A stretch of DNA of 64,000 bases from Candidatus Obscuribacter sp. (GTDB lineage: Bacteria; Cyanobacteriota; Vampirovibrionia; Obscuribacterales; Obscuribacteraceae): positions 1 through 64,000 of the forward strand of contig JADYXR010000155.1 in assembly GCA_021772095.1 (NCBI GenBank). Reading direction: 5' to 3'. The stretch's first letter is position 1, and each line of letters starts with the position of its first letter. The notes beneath the pieces are model-generated. The model did no database searches, was not told the DNA's origin, and worked only from the letters and a program-made list of their open reading frames with translations. Positions 45,710 through 55,967 of this stretch are shown in pieces. Made by a program: the position numbers and the translations under genes.

Positions 45710-47440
45710 TTATAGCTCCCACATAGGAATGCGGACGTTGGTCTTCTTCGCACATTCGATCGCTTCATCGTATCCGGCGTCGACGTGGCGAATAACTCCC
45801 ATGCCGGGATCGCTCGTCAGCACACGCTCTAAACGCTTAGCTGCCGAGTCGGTGCCATCGGCAACAATCACTTGTCCGGCATGCAATGAATATCCGATTC
45901 CAACTCCGCCACCATGGTGGAGTGAAACCCAACTTGCGCCTCCGACGGCATTGATCATCGCGTTGAGATAAACCCAGTCCGCGACTGCATCCGTGCCGTC
46001 CTTCATACCTTCGGTTTCACGGTTAGGCGACGCTACAGAACCAGCGTCGAGGTGATCTCGTCCAATTACGATTGGTGCTTTTACTTTTTTGTTTTTGACC
46101 AGGTCGTTCATGATCAAGCCCATCTTGGCTCGATCTCCATAACCTAGCCAACAGATGCGGCAAGGCAAACCCTGGAATTTCACTTTCTTCGATGCCATTT
46201 CGATCCAACGTCTCAAGCCTTCGTCGTGTCCGAAATTCTCGAGAATGACTTTGTCGATTACATCGATGTCGGCTGGATCGCCGGACAGCGCCGCCCATCT
46301 GAACGGTCCTTTGCCTTCGCAAAACAGTGGGCGAATGTATGCGGGTACAAAACCAGGGAAGTTGAACGCGTCTTTGACGCCTTTATCGAACGCCACTTGA
46401 CGGATATTGTTACCGTAGTCAAACGTGATGGCACCTGCCTTTTGAATTGCCAGCATGGCCTCAACATGTTTTGCAATCGAGGCGGTCGATAGTTCAATGT
46501 ATCTCGTCGGATTGGACTCGCGCAATTTGTCCGCCTCCGCGAGGCTCATCGGCACGCCGTCTTCAGTGAGAGGCACATAACCGGTCAATGGATCGTGTGC
46601 TGAAGTTTGATCGGTTAGCGAGTCTGGAGTGAAACCCATCTTAATCAGCTTGGGTAAAATATCGGCCGCGTTGCCGAGGATGCCGATGGAAAGTGGCTTT
46701 CCTTCGGTCTGAGCTTCTTTGGCTAATTTAATGGCATGTTCTAAGCTGTCGGCCTGAACGTCAAGATATTTGGTTTCCAATCTTCGTTTGATTCGCTCAG
46801 CATCGACTTCTACGCAAAGCGCGATGCCTTCGTTCATCGTCACCGCCAGTGGTTGCGCACCGCCCATGCCACCAAGACCGGCTGTCAGAACGATGCGACC
46901 TTTCAGCGTGCCGCCGAAGTGTTTGCGCGCCATGGCGGCGAAGGTTTCATACGTGCCCTGAAGAATGCCTTGTGTGCCGATGTAGATCCAGCTGCCCGCA
47001 GTCATCTGTCCGAACATGATCAGCCCTTTTGCTTCGAGCTCGCGGAAGTGCTCCCAATTTGCCCACTTGCCAACCAGGTTGGAGTTAGCAATCAGCACGC
47101 GGGGCGCATCTTCGTGGCTCTTGAAGATGCCGACCGGCTTGCCGGATTGCACTAAAAGCGTTTCGTCGTTCTCCAAACCAATTAGAGATTTAACAATGGC
47201 GCGAAACGAATCCCAATCCCGGGCTGCTTTTCCGGAGCCGCCATAGACGACCAAATCGTTGGGGCGCTCAGCCACATCGGGGTCGAGATTGTTGAGGAGC
47301 ATCCGCAGCGCCGCTTCCTGAATCCAGCCCTTGGTATGGAGTTCCGAACCGTGCGGTGCCTTGACTGCAATGGGTTTCTTGCTGCTCAAAATGTCTTTAA
47401 TCATCTGAGCGGCATTGTGTGTCCCGGTCGTTGTAGTCAT
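45710..47440 (-). CDS. hutU: Urocanate hydratase
   Basis: 576 residues, full family length. NAD-binding and active-site motifs are clear: [60 protein letters not shown] (catalytic Cys) and [11 protein letters not shown]. It converts urocanate to imidazolone propionate in histidine degradation. ATG 47440 follows AAGGAG. No hutH, hutI or hutG is in the window, so the pathway genes are dispersed or partial. Confidence 0.97.
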   Translation of the reverse strand: MTTTTGTHNAAQMIKDILSSKKPIAVKAPHGSELHTKGWIQEAALRMLLNNLDPDVAERPNDLVVYGGSGKAARDWDSFRAIVKSLIGLENDETLLVQSGKPVGIFKSHEDAPRVLIANSNLVGKWANWEHFRELEAKGLIMFGQMTAGSWIYIGTQGILQGTYETFAAMARKHFGGTLKGRIVLTAGLGGMGGAQPLAVTMNEGIALCVEVDAERIKRRLETKYLDVQADSLEHAIKLAKEAQTEGKPLSIGILGNAADILPKLIKMGFTPDSLTDQTSAHDPLTGYVPLTEDGVPMSLAEADKLRESNPTRYIELSTASIAKHVEAMLAIQKAGAITFDYGNNIRQVAFDKGVKDAFNFPGFVPAYIRPLFCEGKGPFRWAALSGDPADIDVIDKVILENFGHDEGLRRWIEMASKKVKFQGLPCRICWLGYGDRAKMGLIMNDLVKNKKVKAPIVIGRDHLDAGSVASPNRETEGMKDGTDAVADWVYLNAMINAVGGASWVSLHHGGGVGIGYSLHAGQVIVADGTDSAAKRLERVLTSDPGMGVIRHVDAGYDEAIECAKKTNVRIPMWEL

Positions 47441-47550
47441 GACAAATGCTCCTTGGATTGTGAAAGAATTTCAGTAGAATTAGCGATAACCTACTAAAGT
47501 GAAGGATGATCATATCTGATCGCACGCCTGAGTGTGCACGACGACGTCCG

Positions 47551-47581
47551 TTGCCCATGTCAGACGCACTCCGCCTATAAT
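47551..47581 (+). promoter_or_regulatory. Possible promoter for the methylmalonyl-CoA mutase gene
   Basis: A consensus TATAAT (47576-47581) lies 84 bases before the start codon, with TTGCCC (47551-47556) 19 bases upstream of it. The -10 is perfect, but the -35 and spacing are only fair. Confidence 0.45.
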
Positions 47582-47664
47582 CTAATCTGTTAGTTATTCA
47601 ATTAGCGCTCGCATGAGCGCAAATTCAGGAACCGGGACCGATAGCTTCAAAAGGGGACTTACAA

Positions 47665-49299
47665 ATGGTCAAGGAATTAGCTAAGCCAAATGCTAAAGCG
47701 AAAGATCCGAAAGAGACAGAACATGAGACTCTTTCCGGTATCCCCCTGAAATCGGTCTACACTAAGGAAGACGTTAAGGATCTCAATTACGAGAAAGACT
47801 TAGCCGACCCTGGTCAGTTCCCCTACACTCGCGGCATTCACGAGAAAATGTATCGTGGCAAACTCTGGACGATGCGCCAGTTTGCTGGTTTTGGTGGTCC
47901 TGAAGAAACGAACGAACGCTTTAAATATTTGCTATCTGCCGGTCAAACTGGCTTGTCGACCGCTTTTGACTTGCCGACACTGATGGGCTACGACTCCGAC
48001 GATCCAATATCACACGGTGAAGTCGGCGTTTGTGGCGTGGCTATCGACTCTCTTGAAGATATCGAGATTTTGTACAAAGACCTGCCGCTCGACAAAGTTT
48101 CGACTTCGATGACCATCAATGGTCCGGCACCGATTATTTTTTGCATGTTCCTGGCCAACGCTCGTAAGCGCGGTTTCGATTGGAAGAAACTGGACGGCAC
48201 CTTGCAGAACGACATATTTAAGGAATACACCGCTCAGAAAACCTATCTCATTCCACCAAGACCAGCACTGCGTCTGATTCAAGACATGATGGTGTTCTGC
48301 ACGAAAGAAGTGCCGCGCTGGAATACGATTTCGATCAGCGGATATCACATTCGCGAAGCAGGAGCGACAGCCGCGCAAGAACTGGCTTTCACGCTCGCTG
48401 ACGGTTTCGCTTATGTCGACGCCGGCATCGAAGCCGGTCTAGAAATAGACGATTTCGTTCCACGTCTTTCGTTCTTCTTTAACGCACACATCGATTTCTT
48501 CGAAGAGATCGCCAAGTACCGCGCCGCCCGCCGCATCTGGGCAAAACGCATGCGCGATCACTATGGTGCAAAAAGCGAGCGCTCGCTCAAACTGAGATTC
48601 CATACTCAAACCGCCGGTTGCAGTTTGACTGCGCCGCAGCCTGAAAATAATATCGTCAGAACCGCGATCGAGGCTCTGGCTGGTGTTCTAGGCGGCACAC
48701 AATCACTGCACACCAACTCGATGGATGAAGTGCTTGGTTTGCCGACGCAAAAAGCTGCTCACATCGCATTGAGAACCCAGCAAATCATCGCTCACGAAAC
48801 AGGCGTTGCCAACGTCGCCGACCCGCTTGCCGGTTCGTACTACGTCGAATGGCTCACCGATGAAATGGAACGACAAGCCAACGAATACTTCGCCAAGATC
48901 GAAGAAATCGGTGGTGTCATGGCTGGTATCGAGAACGGATACTTTATGAAGGAAATCGCTGATTCCGCCTATCGCTTCGAACAAAAAATGATGTCCGGAG
49001 ATCGCCACTTCATTGGGCTGACCTCATTCAAAGAAGAAGCACCAGGCGCCAAGATCGAGATTCTCAAAATCGGTCCTGAGTACGAAATCCGCCAGACCGA
49101 GCGCCTGAAATCATTGAAAGCGCGCCGCGACAACGAGAAAGTCGCAAACACCCTTCAAGCACTGAAGACCGCCGGCAAAGAAGGAAAGAACACCTTCCCT
49201 TGCCTGCTCGATTGCGTCGAAGCTTACGCCACACTCGGCGAAATCTGCAGCGCCCTCAAAGAAGTCTGGGGCGCCTACCGCGAAAACGCCGTTCTCTAG
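47665..49299 (+). CDS. Methylmalonyl-CoA mutase, large (catalytic) subunit
   Basis: 544 residues, a TIM-barrel substrate domain without the B12-binding domain, as in two-subunit mutases. Signatures include GIHEKMYRGKLWTMRQFAGFG, YLLSAGQTGLSTAFDLPT, ISGYHIREAGATAAQELAFTLADG, LRFHTQTAGCSLTAPQPENN and SLHTNSMDEVLGLPTQKAA. It isomerises methylmalonyl-CoA to succinyl-CoA. A 150-residue B12 subunit is needed elsewhere in the genome. It is divergent from hutU. Confidence 0.95.
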   Translation: MVKELAKPNAKAKDPKETEHETLSGIPLKSVYTKEDVKDLNYEKDLADPGQFPYTRGIHEKMYRGKLWTMRQFAGFGGPEETNERFKYLLSAGQTGLSTAFDLPTLMGYDSDDPISHGEVGVCGVAIDSLEDIEILYKDLPLDKVSTSMTINGPAPIIFCMFLANARKRGFDWKKLDGTLQNDIFKEYTAQKTYLIPPRPALRLIQDMMVFCTKEVPRWNTISISGYHIREAGATAAQELAFTLADGFAYVDAGIEAGLEIDDFVPRLSFFFNAHIDFFEEIAKYRAARRIWAKRMRDHYGAKSERSLKLRFHTQTAGCSLTAPQPENNIVRTAIEALAGVLGGTQSLHTNSMDEVLGLPTQKAAHIALRTQQIIAHETGVANVADPLAGSYYVEWLTDEMERQANEYFAKIEEIGGVMAGIENGYFMKEIADSAYRFEQKMMSGDRHFIGLTSFKEEAPGAKIEILKIGPEYEIRQTERLKSLKARRDNEKVANTLQALKTAGKEGKNTFPCLLDCVEAYATLGEICSALKEVWGAYRENAVL

Positions 49300-49706
49300 G
49301 AACTTCATTCTCCAGGAACTTGGTTTCGAAGGCTTTGTTCTCTAAGAACGCTGGGTCTCAAAGCGCTGTCGTTTAAACCGCCGTCGCTAAAATGCTGACT
49401 CTCTGACTTTTGGTCGGACCAGTCATTCATGTTTTTCCGGCCTCGGCTGTCTCGTCGATTTGTTGATAGATTGAATGTTGGGCGAAAATAGCTCGAAGAG
49501 TTCGCCGTCACTTGGTTTCGGGATTCCATTCTGAATCTCGCATCTTGCCCGTATGTTGTTTCGACCGAAGGAGCAAAAAAGCTGTTTGTACCTGTCACGC
49601 CTGCCTGGCACTATGTTTCCGGTATTTTTTTTGCGATTGGAGCCACCCACGCGATTGCGAGCATGCGCGCGGCGTGAATGAGCAAATACTGAATCGTTAT
49701 TTGCGC
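49300..49706. other. Intergenic stretch between convergent genes
   Basis: About 400 bases with no credible gene. Short near-repeats of a TCTCNAGGAAC-like motif occur just after the mutase stop (near 49296-49350). No hairpin with T-tract was found. Confidence 0.4.
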
Positions 49707-51176
49707 CTAGCCAGCTTTGCTGCGCTCGTCGCTGAAATTGTAGTGCGGAACGTGCAACGGCGTGTCCGTTAGCGTGTCACTGAATGCGGTATCATCGATT
49801 GCGCCGACGCTCGGCAGGCTGAAATAAAAGATTGAGCCCACTGGTGCGGCCGGTTCAAACCAGATTCTTCCGCCGTAGTGATCCATGATCCGTTTGCAGA
49901 TCGTCAGACCCATGCCGGTCGAGTTCTCATCAATCTTTCCGTCGATGCGTTGGAACGGTTTGAAGACATCCTGCGAATACATCGTGTCGATGCCTTTGCC
50001 ATTATCGACTACGCAGAATGTCAGTTCGTTGTGCGCGCTCTTCGCTGCAGAGATGTGAAGCACAGGCCGCTTACCGCCTGCGTAGCGAATAGCGTTATCA
50101 ATCAATGCAGTGAACAAATAGATAAAATGCGATTTGACGATTGGAAAAGTTGGAAGTGTGTCGTATTGAATCAGAGCACCGGAGTGCTCGATTTGTGGTT
50201 CCATGAAATCGAGGACGCCTTTCAAGATTGCGTTGGCATCAACTTCTTCGACGTCTGAGTGACCAGGAAAACCAATGTGCGCGTAGTTCCATAAATCGTC
50301 GACCATGCGCGAAGCTTTGTTGGATGCTTCCACGGATTTTTCAATAAACTCATCTGCATCCGGACCTAACTTTTCATGATATCGAACCGCCAGCAATCGA
50401 AGCTGACTTTCGATCATGCCCATGGCCGGCTGCAATTCGCGGGATAGCAAACTGGCAAGATTTTCGATTTCGTTATACAAACCGACGCACTGCAATTTTT
50501 GAGATTGATTAGCGCGATTCGCTTCTTCAAGGCGTCTGATCAGACGCAAGTTCTCAATGATGGCATCGATATCGTGGACGATATTATCTTCTTCAAAAGC
50601 TTGCGACGGCACGAATTGCGTGTTTTGCAAGAACTGATCTTTAACCACAACAATCGGGTGCGCGTGAATGATTGCCTTGATCTTCTCTGGTGAAAATTTC
50701 GTTCGATTATATTGGCAGAGCACAACAACTGGATTGGAATCAGTAAATCGATTCAGTCGAGTTTCATAAGGAGCAAGCAATTCGCAACCAGGCAATTCAG
50801 ACAAAGCCCAGGTCATCTCAACTGCCGCGCGCAGTGTGTCAAAACCGGCTTGGCGAGCTTGATTGAGCGAGAGCGTCCAGAAGTCGAGCATTTTGTTCTC
50901 GCCAAAATATTCCTCCAACAAATGTGCATCTCTTGTATGCGTAATTAAAAGCGCGCCGTTATCGAGGTAATGATCGACGTCGAAATTATTCTCTCTCAAT
51001 GCGTCGAGCACAAACTCTCGTTTATTTTCATCAATGAAATAGATGCATCGCTCACCTGCGAGCAAACCGGATTGCAGGAATGGCACGAAGCCTTGCTTCA
51101 GCTCTTCATTGTCGGCGTAGACTGAACATGGGTGATCGTGAGTTTCAAACTCACTTAGTGATTTGAGTTTTTGCAT
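49707..51176 (-). CDS. MEDS-domain sensor kinase-like protein lacking the phospho-acceptor His
   Basis: 489 residues. A MEDS/DcmR-type sensory domain (about 12-185) starts with HPCSVYADNEELKQGFVPFL and GERCIYFID. A coiled coil and a dimerisation region follow (about 205-290), then an HATPase domain with ALIDNAIRYAG, DNGKGID, FKPFQR and STGMGLTICKRIM. In the dimerisation helix the expected S-H-(D/E)-L is SREL (LLSRELQPAMG), so the His acceptor is missing. ATP binding looks intact. It may act as a non-phosphotransferring regulator. There is no linked regulator gene. Confidence 0.82.
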   Translation of the reverse strand: MQKLKSLSEFETHDHPCSVYADNEELKQGFVPFLQSGLLAGERCIYFIDENKREFVLDALRENNFDVDHYLDNGALLITHTRDAHLLEEYFGENKMLDFWTLSLNQARQAGFDTLRAAVEMTWALSELPGCELLAPYETRLNRFTDSNPVVVLCQYNRTKFSPEKIKAIIHAHPIVVVKDQFLQNTQFVPSQAFEEDNIVHDIDAIIENLRLIRRLEEANRANQSQKLQCVGLYNEIENLASLLSRELQPAMGMIESQLRLLAVRYHEKLGPDADEFIEKSVEASNKASRMVDDLWNYAHIGFPGHSDVEEVDANAILKGVLDFMEPQIEHSGALIQYDTLPTFPIVKSHFIYLFTALIDNAIRYAGGKRPVLHISAAKSAHNELTFCVVDNGKGIDTMYSQDVFKPFQRIDGKIDENSTGMGLTICKRIMDHYGGRIWFEPAAPVGSIFYFSLPSVGAIDDTAFSDTLTDTPLHVPHYNFSDERSKAG

Positions 51177-51288
51177 GGAGGGCTCCGGACTCTAGTCGGT
51201 CAATGCCGATGTTAATACAAACAGATGGGTTCCGCTCATGGTGGTGAACCGAAGTTAAATGACCTTCTTGTTGCTTGCGGTGTGCGGT

Positions 51289-52818
51289 TTAGAGCACTTT
51301 TCTATCGACTTTGCCGCTCAATGTTTTAGGAAGCGGTTTGTCGATTGGTCTAAGGTCCCATTCCATCGGACGAAGTTCTCGCTTTAGATTCTGCTGACAA
51401 AAATCTTTCAAATTTTTGATGATTTCTTCTCTTGCCGATTTCTTCGTGTCGTCATCGCCCTCGAGTCTCTCGCTCAGTTCTTTATCAGCTATGACAATAG
51501 TGGCTTTCACAATCTGTCCCAGCTTCTTGTGCTCGGGACCAGTGACCGCCACTTCTCTCACGATGGGGTTTTTCTGCAGGACTTCCTCAACCTCTTGCGG
51601 GAACACCTTATTACCGGCAACAACGATCATTTCCTTAGCTCTGCCAGAAATATATATATAGCCATCTTTGACGTAACCGATGTCGCCTGTTTTGTAGCCT
51701 TCATCAGACAAAACTTCTGCAGTTTTTTCGGGCTGGTTGAAGTACCCGCGCATCAAGTGCGGACTTTGGATAACGATCTCGCCTTCCGAGCCTTGCGGGA
51801 GCTTTTCTCCCTTCTCATTAATGATTTCGACTTTTACTGATCGCACCGGCTTTCCGATCGACTCGACAGGTCCGTCGAGATTCAAGGCGATGATTTTGGA
51901 TTCGGTTGAACCGTAGCCATTGTTTAAACGCTTGCCATATTTCTTTTCGAACTCTTTTGCCATTGGTATCGGCAGTGGTGCCCCACCTGACAGCAGAATT
52001 CTGACGCTGTCGAGGTTGACCGCGCCATCCGGAGCAGCCAGCAAACCGCTGTACATCAGAGGTACGCCTTCCATTATGTTCGGTTTAAACTTGTTGATTG
52101 CTTTGACGAATGTAGCCGAATGCAGTTCGCAGAAAACAACGGTCGCACCATACAACAAGCAGACCGAAACGACTGACAAACCAAAAATGTGACTGACGGG
52201 CAATGGCAATAGTGCCACCATATCTGAGGACAACTCCGCTAACTCGCCAAGTTCCTGCAGGTTCTCCACCAGAGTCTTGAGATCATGAACCGCGCCTTTC
52301 GGCGTTCCAGTCGTGCCTGATGTCAAAATCATCAAAGCGTCGAAATCGAGATTTTGACTGCGTCGCGCTGTCGGCTTCACGTCTTTGATGTCGGCACAGC
52401 ATTCTTCCAGAGTGATCATCCGATCTTTCAAGTCGCCGAGCACTTCAGATAGCTTGATCGGATCTTTGAATTGTTTCGAAACCAGAAGCAAACTGGCATC
52501 GAGACTTTTTGTGACGTTGCCCGCTTCAGGCGCAGTCATGCGGAAATCAATCGGCACAACCAAGAGCTCAAGGCGCCAGGCTGCGAAAATTGAGGTGACC
52601 AGCTCCACTGTGTTGGGGCTGATTAAAATGACCCGATCGCCTTTTTTCAATCCACGTTGTAGAAAGAAGCTTTCGAAAGTATCGACCGCGGCGTAGAATT
52701 GGTCGTAAGTGAATTCAGTGTCTCCGATTTCTAACGTCTGGATCATCGCTTTATGGGTTCTGTCCTTCTCGGCAGGTCCAAATAGCAAATCTTCAGCGGT
52801 GGGCAATGTGGTTTTCAT
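51289..52818 (-). CDS. Acyl-CoA synthetase (AMP-forming, fatty-acid CoA ligase family)
   Basis: 509 residues from ATG 52818 behind GAGGG. P-loop LTSGTTGTPKGAV, NNGYGSTES, YKTGDIGYVKDGYIYISGRAKEMIVVAG and C-terminal catalytic Lys in LSGKVDRKVL are intact. It activates a carboxylic acid through an acyl-adenylate to the CoA thioester. Chain length is not readable. Divergent from the RNase J-like gene. Confidence 0.9.
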   Translation of the reverse strand: MKTTLPTAEDLLFGPAEKDRTHKAMIQTLEIGDTEFTYDQFYAAVDTFESFFLQRGLKKGDRVILISPNTVELVTSIFAAWRLELLVVPIDFRMTAPEAGNVTKSLDASLLLVSKQFKDPIKLSEVLGDLKDRMITLEECCADIKDVKPTARRSQNLDFDALMILTSGTTGTPKGAVHDLKTLVENLQELGELAELSSDMVALLPLPVSHIFGLSVVSVCLLYGATVVFCELHSATFVKAINKFKPNIMEGVPLMYSGLLAAPDGAVNLDSVRILLSGGAPLPIPMAKEFEKKYGKRLNNGYGSTESKIIALNLDGPVESIGKPVRSVKVEIINEKGEKLPQGSEGEIVIQSPHLMRGYFNQPEKTAEVLSDEGYKTGDIGYVKDGYIYISGRAKEMIVVAGNKVFPQEVEEVLQKNPIVREVAVTGPEHKKLGQIVKATIVIADKELSERLEGDDDTKKSAREEIIKNLKDFCQQNLKRELRPMEWDLRPIDKPLPKTLSGKVDRKVL

Positions 52819-52948
52819 GAGCTGACCCTCGAACATCGACGACAAGAATGATTTTACGCTTCTGGAATTTAGTTAGATCCAATTCCAATACACATATAAA
52901 ATTGATTGACTGCAAATTATTACTTAGCGCAGAAAAGCAGAACTATTA

Positions 52949-54673
52949 ATGGCTCACATCGCCACCGGCACCGCCGATATACAGTATGACAGCCTCGCAT
53001 TGATCCCTCTTGGCGGTCAAAACGAGCTTGGGCAGCTACTTTGGATACTCAGTTTTGGCGGCGATCTGATTTTGATCGACGCCGGCGCCGCGTATCCGTC
53101 CGAGGATTTACCCGGCGTAGACCTGCTTTTCCCTAACACCAATTTTTTGGAAGCTAATCAAGACCGCATTCTGGCGTTGCTATTAACAAATGGTCACGAA
53201 GAGCACTGCGGCGCGGTCAATTATCTTTTGCGCCACCTGGATATCCCGAAAGTGATGGCGCCGCGCTTTGTCTCGCAGCTGCTCAGTCAATCGAATCTGT
53301 CGTCGCCTACCAAAACCGCGGAGCAGCAATTGCTGGCTAAGGTTCTTGACACGATCGAGTTGCGCCAGCCTTATCAAATCGGTCCATTCGAAGTGGAATG
53401 GATGAACGTCAACAATGCCATCGCAGACGCCTGTGCGCTTCGCATAGGCACCCCGGAGGGCGCCGTTATTTATACCTCCAGTTTCAAACTGGACCAAACC
53501 CCGGTTGATAAGCGCTTCCTTGACATCAACGGCTTAGCGGGAAGCGGAGACAAAGGTGTTTTAGTTTTGATCAGCGATTCGGCCGGCGTAGAAAACAAAG
53601 GATATACTCCGTCTGAAATTTCGGTTAAAAGTGAACTGGTCGAGACGATCGAGAATGCTACCGGTCGTGTGATCGTCGTCTTCCCCGGCAGCAACACGCA
53701 TCGTCTGCAAATTCTTTTCGACGTCGCTCTCCAAACCGGACGTAAGGTCGTTCTTGCCGGTGAATCGTTAGTTGCCACTGCACTTTCTGCTGTCGTCACC
53801 GGAAATTTGATCTACGATCGTCAAATCGAAGCAAGCGTGGAAGAGCTCAACGAGCTGCCTGACGCTGGTGTTTTAATTCTCGCCACCGGCATCGACGAAG
53901 AACCTTTGCAAGTACTCGATCAACTCGCGTACGGAAAGAATCCTGATGTGAAATTCAAGGAAGGCGACGTTCTAATTTACTCCGCCAATATCGTGCCCGG
54001 CAAACTGCGCCACATGGCGAACATTCTCGATCAGTTGCTCGCCCTTGGCGTAAAAGCGATACATGGTGGCAAACTGCATGTCAGTAAACACGCCAGTCGC
54101 GAAGAATTAAAACTGATGCTCTCGATCACTCGCCCGCGATATTTCATTCCGGCAATCGGCGAAGGTCGGCACGTCATGCACCATGCCCAACTCGCCATCG
54201 AATGGGGAATGGATCAAGATAATGTGTTTCCTATTAGTGATGGCGACATTCTCGTTGTCAAAAACGGTGTGGCATCGCAAATCGGCACGATCGAATCGCA
54301 AGCCGTTTTATACAATCGCGAACAGGGTGAACGAGTCACTACCTTTTCGGTTCAAGAACGACGCGCTCTCAGCATGGAAGGTGTTGTCACGGTATCGCTG
54401 GCGGTGAACGGCGAAGGAAAAGTTGTCTCCGGCCCCAGTATCACGGCCGGTGCCTCCGGTTTTGTGAAGTCAAAAGAATGGGACGACACCCGCTCTGACC
54501 TGCGCGCTTTGATCCTCAGTATCGTGGATAAATTCGTCAGTACCCCGCGTGAAGGCAACGGGCTTCCCCTGGGCGCCTTGAAGACTGCGCTGCGCGAAAC
54601 AGTGATGAAAACTCTGCGCTCTAAAATGCAATCGAAGCCAACCGTGCAAGTAGTCGTGCACGACGTTTCATAG
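52949..54673 (+). CDS. RNase J-like protein with degenerate metal site
   Basis: 574 residues with the full RNase J plan: metallo-beta-lactamase (1-210 and 370-450), beta-CASP (210-370) and C-terminal domain. The metal motifs are eroded: HGHEDH is NGHEEH (81-86), the NHSIPD His is Asn (NNAIAD, 156), TGDFKFD is TSSFKLD (178), HVSGH is HVSKH, and PVHGE is PAIGE (403). Five of seven ligands are changed, so ribonuclease activity is not expected. Folding residues such as SDSAG, TPSEISV and LKLMLSITRPRYFIPAIGE persist and the frame is intact. It is probably a regulatory or structural paralogue of an active RNase J elsewhere. The start ATG 52949 has a weak ribosome-binding site. Confidence 0.88.
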   Translation: MAHIATGTADIQYDSLALIPLGGQNELGQLLWILSFGGDLILIDAGAAYPSEDLPGVDLLFPNTNFLEANQDRILALLLTNGHEEHCGAVNYLLRHLDIPKVMAPRFVSQLLSQSNLSSPTKTAEQQLLAKVLDTIELRQPYQIGPFEVEWMNVNNAIADACALRIGTPEGAVIYTSSFKLDQTPVDKRFLDINGLAGSGDKGVLVLISDSAGVENKGYTPSEISVKSELVETIENATGRVIVVFPGSNTHRLQILFDVALQTGRKVVLAGESLVATALSAVVTGNLIYDRQIEASVEELNELPDAGVLILATGIDEEPLQVLDQLAYGKNPDVKFKEGDVLIYSANIVPGKLRHMANILDQLLALGVKAIHGGKLHVSKHASREELKLMLSITRPRYFIPAIGEGRHVMHHAQLAIEWGMDQDNVFPISDGDILVVKNGVASQIGTIESQAVLYNREQGERVTTFSVQERRALSMEGVVTVSLAVNGEGKVVSGPSITAGASGFVKSKEWDDTRSDLRALILSIVDKFVSTPREGNGLPLGALKTALRETVMKTLRSKMQSKPTVQVVVHDVS

Positions 54674-54861
54674 ACAACGAAATTGAACTACCAGCTACCA
54701 TCGACGCAGATCGGATTGCTTCGTTCAAAATTACGCGCTCGTTTCTTTCCGAACGTGCAAGTAGTCGTGCTCGAGGTTTCGCGTCAACAGCGAAATTGGA
54801 ACTACCAGCCGCCTTCGACGTAGATGGCGTTGCTCTCGTTCAAAATTACGCGCTCGCTTTT
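54643..54861. repeat. Tandem duplication (~110 bp) of a convergent gene junction
   Basis: Copy 1 (54643-54753) and copy 2 (54754-54861) align with about 85% identity and a few single-base gaps. Copy 1 carries the last codons of the RNase J-like gene plus a mutated remnant of the neighbouring gene's end. Copy 2 carries a mutated remnant of the RNase J-like gene's end plus the real last codons of the minus-strand gene. Blocks such as GTGCAAGTAGTCGTGC and TCGTTCAAAATTACGCGCTC are identical in both. Confidence 0.85.
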
Positions 54862-55761
54862 GTCGATATCGATTGGCAGCAACCAAAAATATTTCAGACC
54901 TGGCACGCGGTGCGTGGCGAGAATCCACCATTTGCCGGGCTTGAGATTGTTAGCGTAGTGCAATCCGATTTTGCCGCTGCGCAAATAAACGTGTTTCAGC
55001 GAAGTTGGTCCGACACCAGCTTTGGTGGCTTCGTCTTCGAACTGCGTTCTATTATCAAGGAAATCTTGTTGCGCGGCGTTGTAAGCGGTCACTCGCGTTC
55101 GTTCGAATGCGTTATAGAGTTTGATCTGCGCCTTCACGAACGGCATCACTCGATCTGCCCAGATGTAGTGTTCGAAGATCGAATGCGGTATCGTCAGATT
55201 GCTGTTCTTCACAGCTTTATTGAAAGCATATTGCCAGCGCCAGCCACCGGGCGGATAAGGAGTGTCCCCTGCCGATCGGCTCAGATAGCCGCTCGAGAGG
55301 ATCATGTTCTTCAACTGTTTATCTTTGTCGGGAAGCAGTCTGATTTTTTGCTTCGCCGGTGGTGGCTTCATCGGATATGGGTAAGCGGTCACTTGCGTCA
55401 AAGATTTTTTCAGGTGCGGCACGGCAATCGTGGCGACCAGTTTTATTTGTCCTTCGCGGACCGGGTCGGCATCATCGATTTCAGCGACGTCGTCTTCGTA
55501 AACCGTGACTGGTTTGTTCTCTTTAGACGGGTCTTGAGGGGTTTCCGGAATGTTGCCGTCGCGGTCCAGCTTGTGGTAATCGTCGATCTTGCCGTACTCG
55601 ACGGCCTTGCCGCCTTTGGCGTTGAAGGCAGCACCCGCACCACGCATACCACCACGTCCGCCGCCTTGCTGAGCGTCTGCCGTCGGGCAGGCGTCAATCA
55701 GGAATGAGGCCGCAAGAAGCAGTGCCAGGGTTGTTTTAATCGACTTTTGTTTTGTTGCCAT
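54802..55761 (-). CDS. Exported hypothetical protein with Gly/Arg-rich N-terminus
   Basis: 319 residues from ATG 55761. The signal sequence (TTLALLLAASFLIDAC) ends at a Cys that could be a lipoprotein site, though the lipobox is imperfect. It is followed by GGGRGGMRGAG. The remaining domain is acidic/basic mixed with YPYPMKPPPAK, PYPPGGWRWQYAFNKAVKN, IFEHYIWADRVMPFVKAQ and a C-terminal strand pair ending VEGGW. No known family. The 3' end lies in copy 2 of a tandem duplication. Confidence 0.65.
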   Translation of the reverse strand: MATKQKSIKTTLALLLAASFLIDACPTADAQQGGGRGGMRGAGAAFNAKGGKAVEYGKIDDYHKLDRDGNIPETPQDPSKENKPVTVYEDDVAEIDDADPVREGQIKLVATIAVPHLKKSLTQVTAYPYPMKPPPAKQKIRLLPDKDKQLKNMILSSGYLSRSAGDTPYPPGGWRWQYAFNKAVKNSNLTIPHSIFEHYIWADRVMPFVKAQIKLYNAFERTRVTAYNAAQQDFLDNRTQFEDEATKAGVGPTSLKHVYLRSGKIGLHYANNLKPGKWWILATHRVPGLKYFWLLPIDIDKSERVILNESNAIYVEGGW

Positions 55762-55967
55762 AACCACTGAGAGTAAGGTTGCCAGATTGCTGAAACGACG
55801 ACTCCAACAAACGGATGTGCCTTAGCCTCAAATTCTAATAAATAAGCGGGGAGCTTTTAAAGAGGATTGGTTTCATCCGTTACTTGCCGTAGCCTGTCCG
55901 GTTTACACGTCAAGCGGCAACAGCTGCAATCCGGGGGAGTGCAAAAGATTTCTGAAAAAAGTCTTAC

